Shown one piece after another: positions 5,970 through 6,679 of a DNA stretch of 6,679 bases; the first letter of the stretch is position 1, and the number at the start of each line of letters is the position of its first letter. Made by a program: the position numbers and the translations under genes. Origin of the DNA: an uncultured bacterium. Lineage in GTDB: Bacteria; Actinomycetota; Coriobacteriia; Coriobacteriales; Coriobacteriaceae. The DNA lies in contig CAJMPM010000083.1 of NCBI GenBank assembly GCA_905215225.1, positions 1-6,679 on the forward strand, given 5' to 3'. Below the pieces are notes generated by a model that worked only from the letters and a program-made list of their open reading frames with translations, was not told where the DNA came from and searched no databases.

Positions 5970-6407
5970 ATGAACGAGGGCTACACCAAGGTATTTGTTT
6001 CACTCGACGGTACTGAGCAGCAGGATTTTGTGCTCGCACGCGCCATCAAGGTCGCCGCGAACAACGGCGCCAAGCTAATCATCGGCCACGTTATCGATTC
6101 CACGGCGCTCGAGAGCGCCGGTTCCTATCCGGTCGATCTGGTCAACGGCCTAGAGGAAGCATTCAAGAACTCCATCGCCAAGCAGCTCGAAGAGGCCAAG
6201 GCCAATCCCGACATTCCCGAGGTCGAGGTCATGATTCGCGCCGGCCGTATTCGCGAGACGCTCAAAGACGAGATGCTCGACGTGGTCAAGCCCGACCTGG
6301 TACTCTGCGGCGCACGCGGCCTGTCCTCGATCAAGTATGCACTCCTGGGTTCAATTTCGACGTTCCTGCTGCGCAACACGGACTGCGACATCTTGGTCGT
6401 GAAGTAG
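5970..6407 (+). CDS. Universal stress protein, ATP-binding UspA-fold type
   Basis: This 145-aa single-domain protein has the length and pattern of the Usp family, small cytoplasmic dimers that accumulate under starvation and other stresses. The N-terminal strand KVFVSLDGTE (7-16) carries the Asp expected near the adenine. At the C-terminus G114-AR-G117-nine residues-G127-S128 exactly fits the G-2x-G-9x-G(S/T) motif that binds ATP phosphates in the MJ0577-like subgroup, so I infer ATP binding. The final strand CDILVVK is typical of the family. The start is fixed by AAGGAGG five bases upstream. It is divergently transcribed from uppP, and no downstream partner gene is visible. The exact physiological role and client of this Usp cannot be read from sequence. 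Confidence 0.93.
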   Translation: MNEGYTKVFVSLDGTEQQDFVLARAIKVAANNGAKLIIGHVIDSTALESAGSYPVDLVNGLEEAFKNSIAKQLEEAKANPDIPEVEVMIRAGRIRETLKDEMLDVVKPDLVLCGARGLSSIKYALLGSISTFLLRNTDCDILVVK

Positions 6408-6420
6408 CGTTGCTCCCACC

Positions 6421-6513
6421 GGCCGCGGGGCCTGCGGGGTTTCCACGGGCACGTCCTCGCCGCTTCGCGGCTGCGGGATGTGCCCTTAGGAAACCCCTCC
6501 CGGCCTCGCGGCC
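6421..6513. repeat. Long nested GC-rich inverted repeat downstream of usp
   Basis: Five stem segments nest in register: 6421-6432 with 6502-6513 (11 of 12), 6436-6444 with 6489-6497 (9 of 9), 6447-6456 with 6476-6485 (10 pairs, one G-T) and 6459-6463 with 6467-6471 around a TTC loop, separated by small internal loops. It begins 14 bases past the usp stop, so it would protect or end the usp transcript, but no T tract follows on the plus strand. Its modular form also fits a dispersed REP-like element. No coding frame in it is convincing. Confidence 0.65.
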
Positions 6514-6570
6514 TTCGCAGCCTTACTTCAACGAGTTGTCTGATGGAAAAACGGCGTGCCGCCCCCAAAT

Positions 6571-6679
6571 GGGGGGGACGAGGATTAATGGGGGGGGGAA
6601 GGACCAGAAGGAAAAAAGAAAAAAAAAAAATAATAGATGAAAGAACGCATAATAAAAAAGAAGCAAAAACCAAGGACGG
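6571..6679. other. Purine-rich low-complexity window end, possible assembly artefact
   Basis: About 84% of bases are purines by hand count (17 pyrimidines in 109). It holds runs of seven G (6571-6577), nine G (6590-6598) and twelve A (6619-6630). Composition changes abruptly from the GC-rich genome next to it. No gene, repeat unit or signal is recognisable. Poor-quality read ends at a contig terminus are a simple explanation. Confidence 0.55.

Noticed and set aside
5723..5971. 83-residue N-terminal extension of uppP
   Set aside because: No similarity to the UppP N-terminus; it would occupy the whole divergent promoter region and overlap the usp start. The TTG at 5722 with GAGGGGG fits better.
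6410..6640. 76-codon plus-strand frame after usp, and a minus-strand frame 6125-6673
   Set aside because: Both run through the inverted repeat and the suspicious homopolymer tail, and lack Shine-Dalgarno sites and conserved features.

Overview
The window looks like chromosomal DNA from a high-GC Gram-positive gut actinobacterium of the Coriobacteriia, most likely Collinsella or a close relative. This is inferred from the GC-rich codon usage, strong Shine-Dalgarno sites, PcrA-type helicase and UppP sequences with lineage-like low-complexity insertions, and a gut-typical DUF4143 ATPase. No marker gene proves the genus.

Layout from left to right. Positions 1-1160 (minus) hold a 3'-truncated AAA ATPase of the AAA_14/DUF4143 type; it is open across the left edge. 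Its upstream region (1180-1254) is a 75-bp dyad built from four alternating copies of a GTAAAnGTGA-like half-site. Positions 1255-1507 carry two compact hairpins, probable terminators downstream of pcrA. Positions 1508-4408 (minus) encode PcrA/UvrD helicase, 966 aa, with a Pro/Ala-rich N-terminal tail, an Ala/Pro/Glu-rich internal insertion and a Gly/Ser-rich linker before the C-terminal Tudor-like domain. Positions 4409-4741 are intergenic, with a candidate pcrA -10 box, an isolated palindrome (4548-4580) and a nested hairpin that probably terminates uppP. Positions 4742-5722 (minus) encode undecaprenyl-diphosphatase UppP from a TTG start. A 247-bp divergent intergenic region separates it from a universal stress protein gene (5970-6407, plus). 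The right end has a ~93-bp nested GC-rich hairpin and then about 109 bp of purine-only-like low-complexity sequence that may be a poor-quality contig end.

The genes do not form an obvious shared pathway. pcrA (DNA repair and replication-transcription conflicts), uppP (lipid carrier recycling for the cell wall) and usp (stress response) are housekeeping genes, each apparently with its own transcription unit. The DUF4143 ATPase is the accessory gene. Its palindromic upstream region is the most unusual part of the window, and no complete undescribed multi-gene system is visible.
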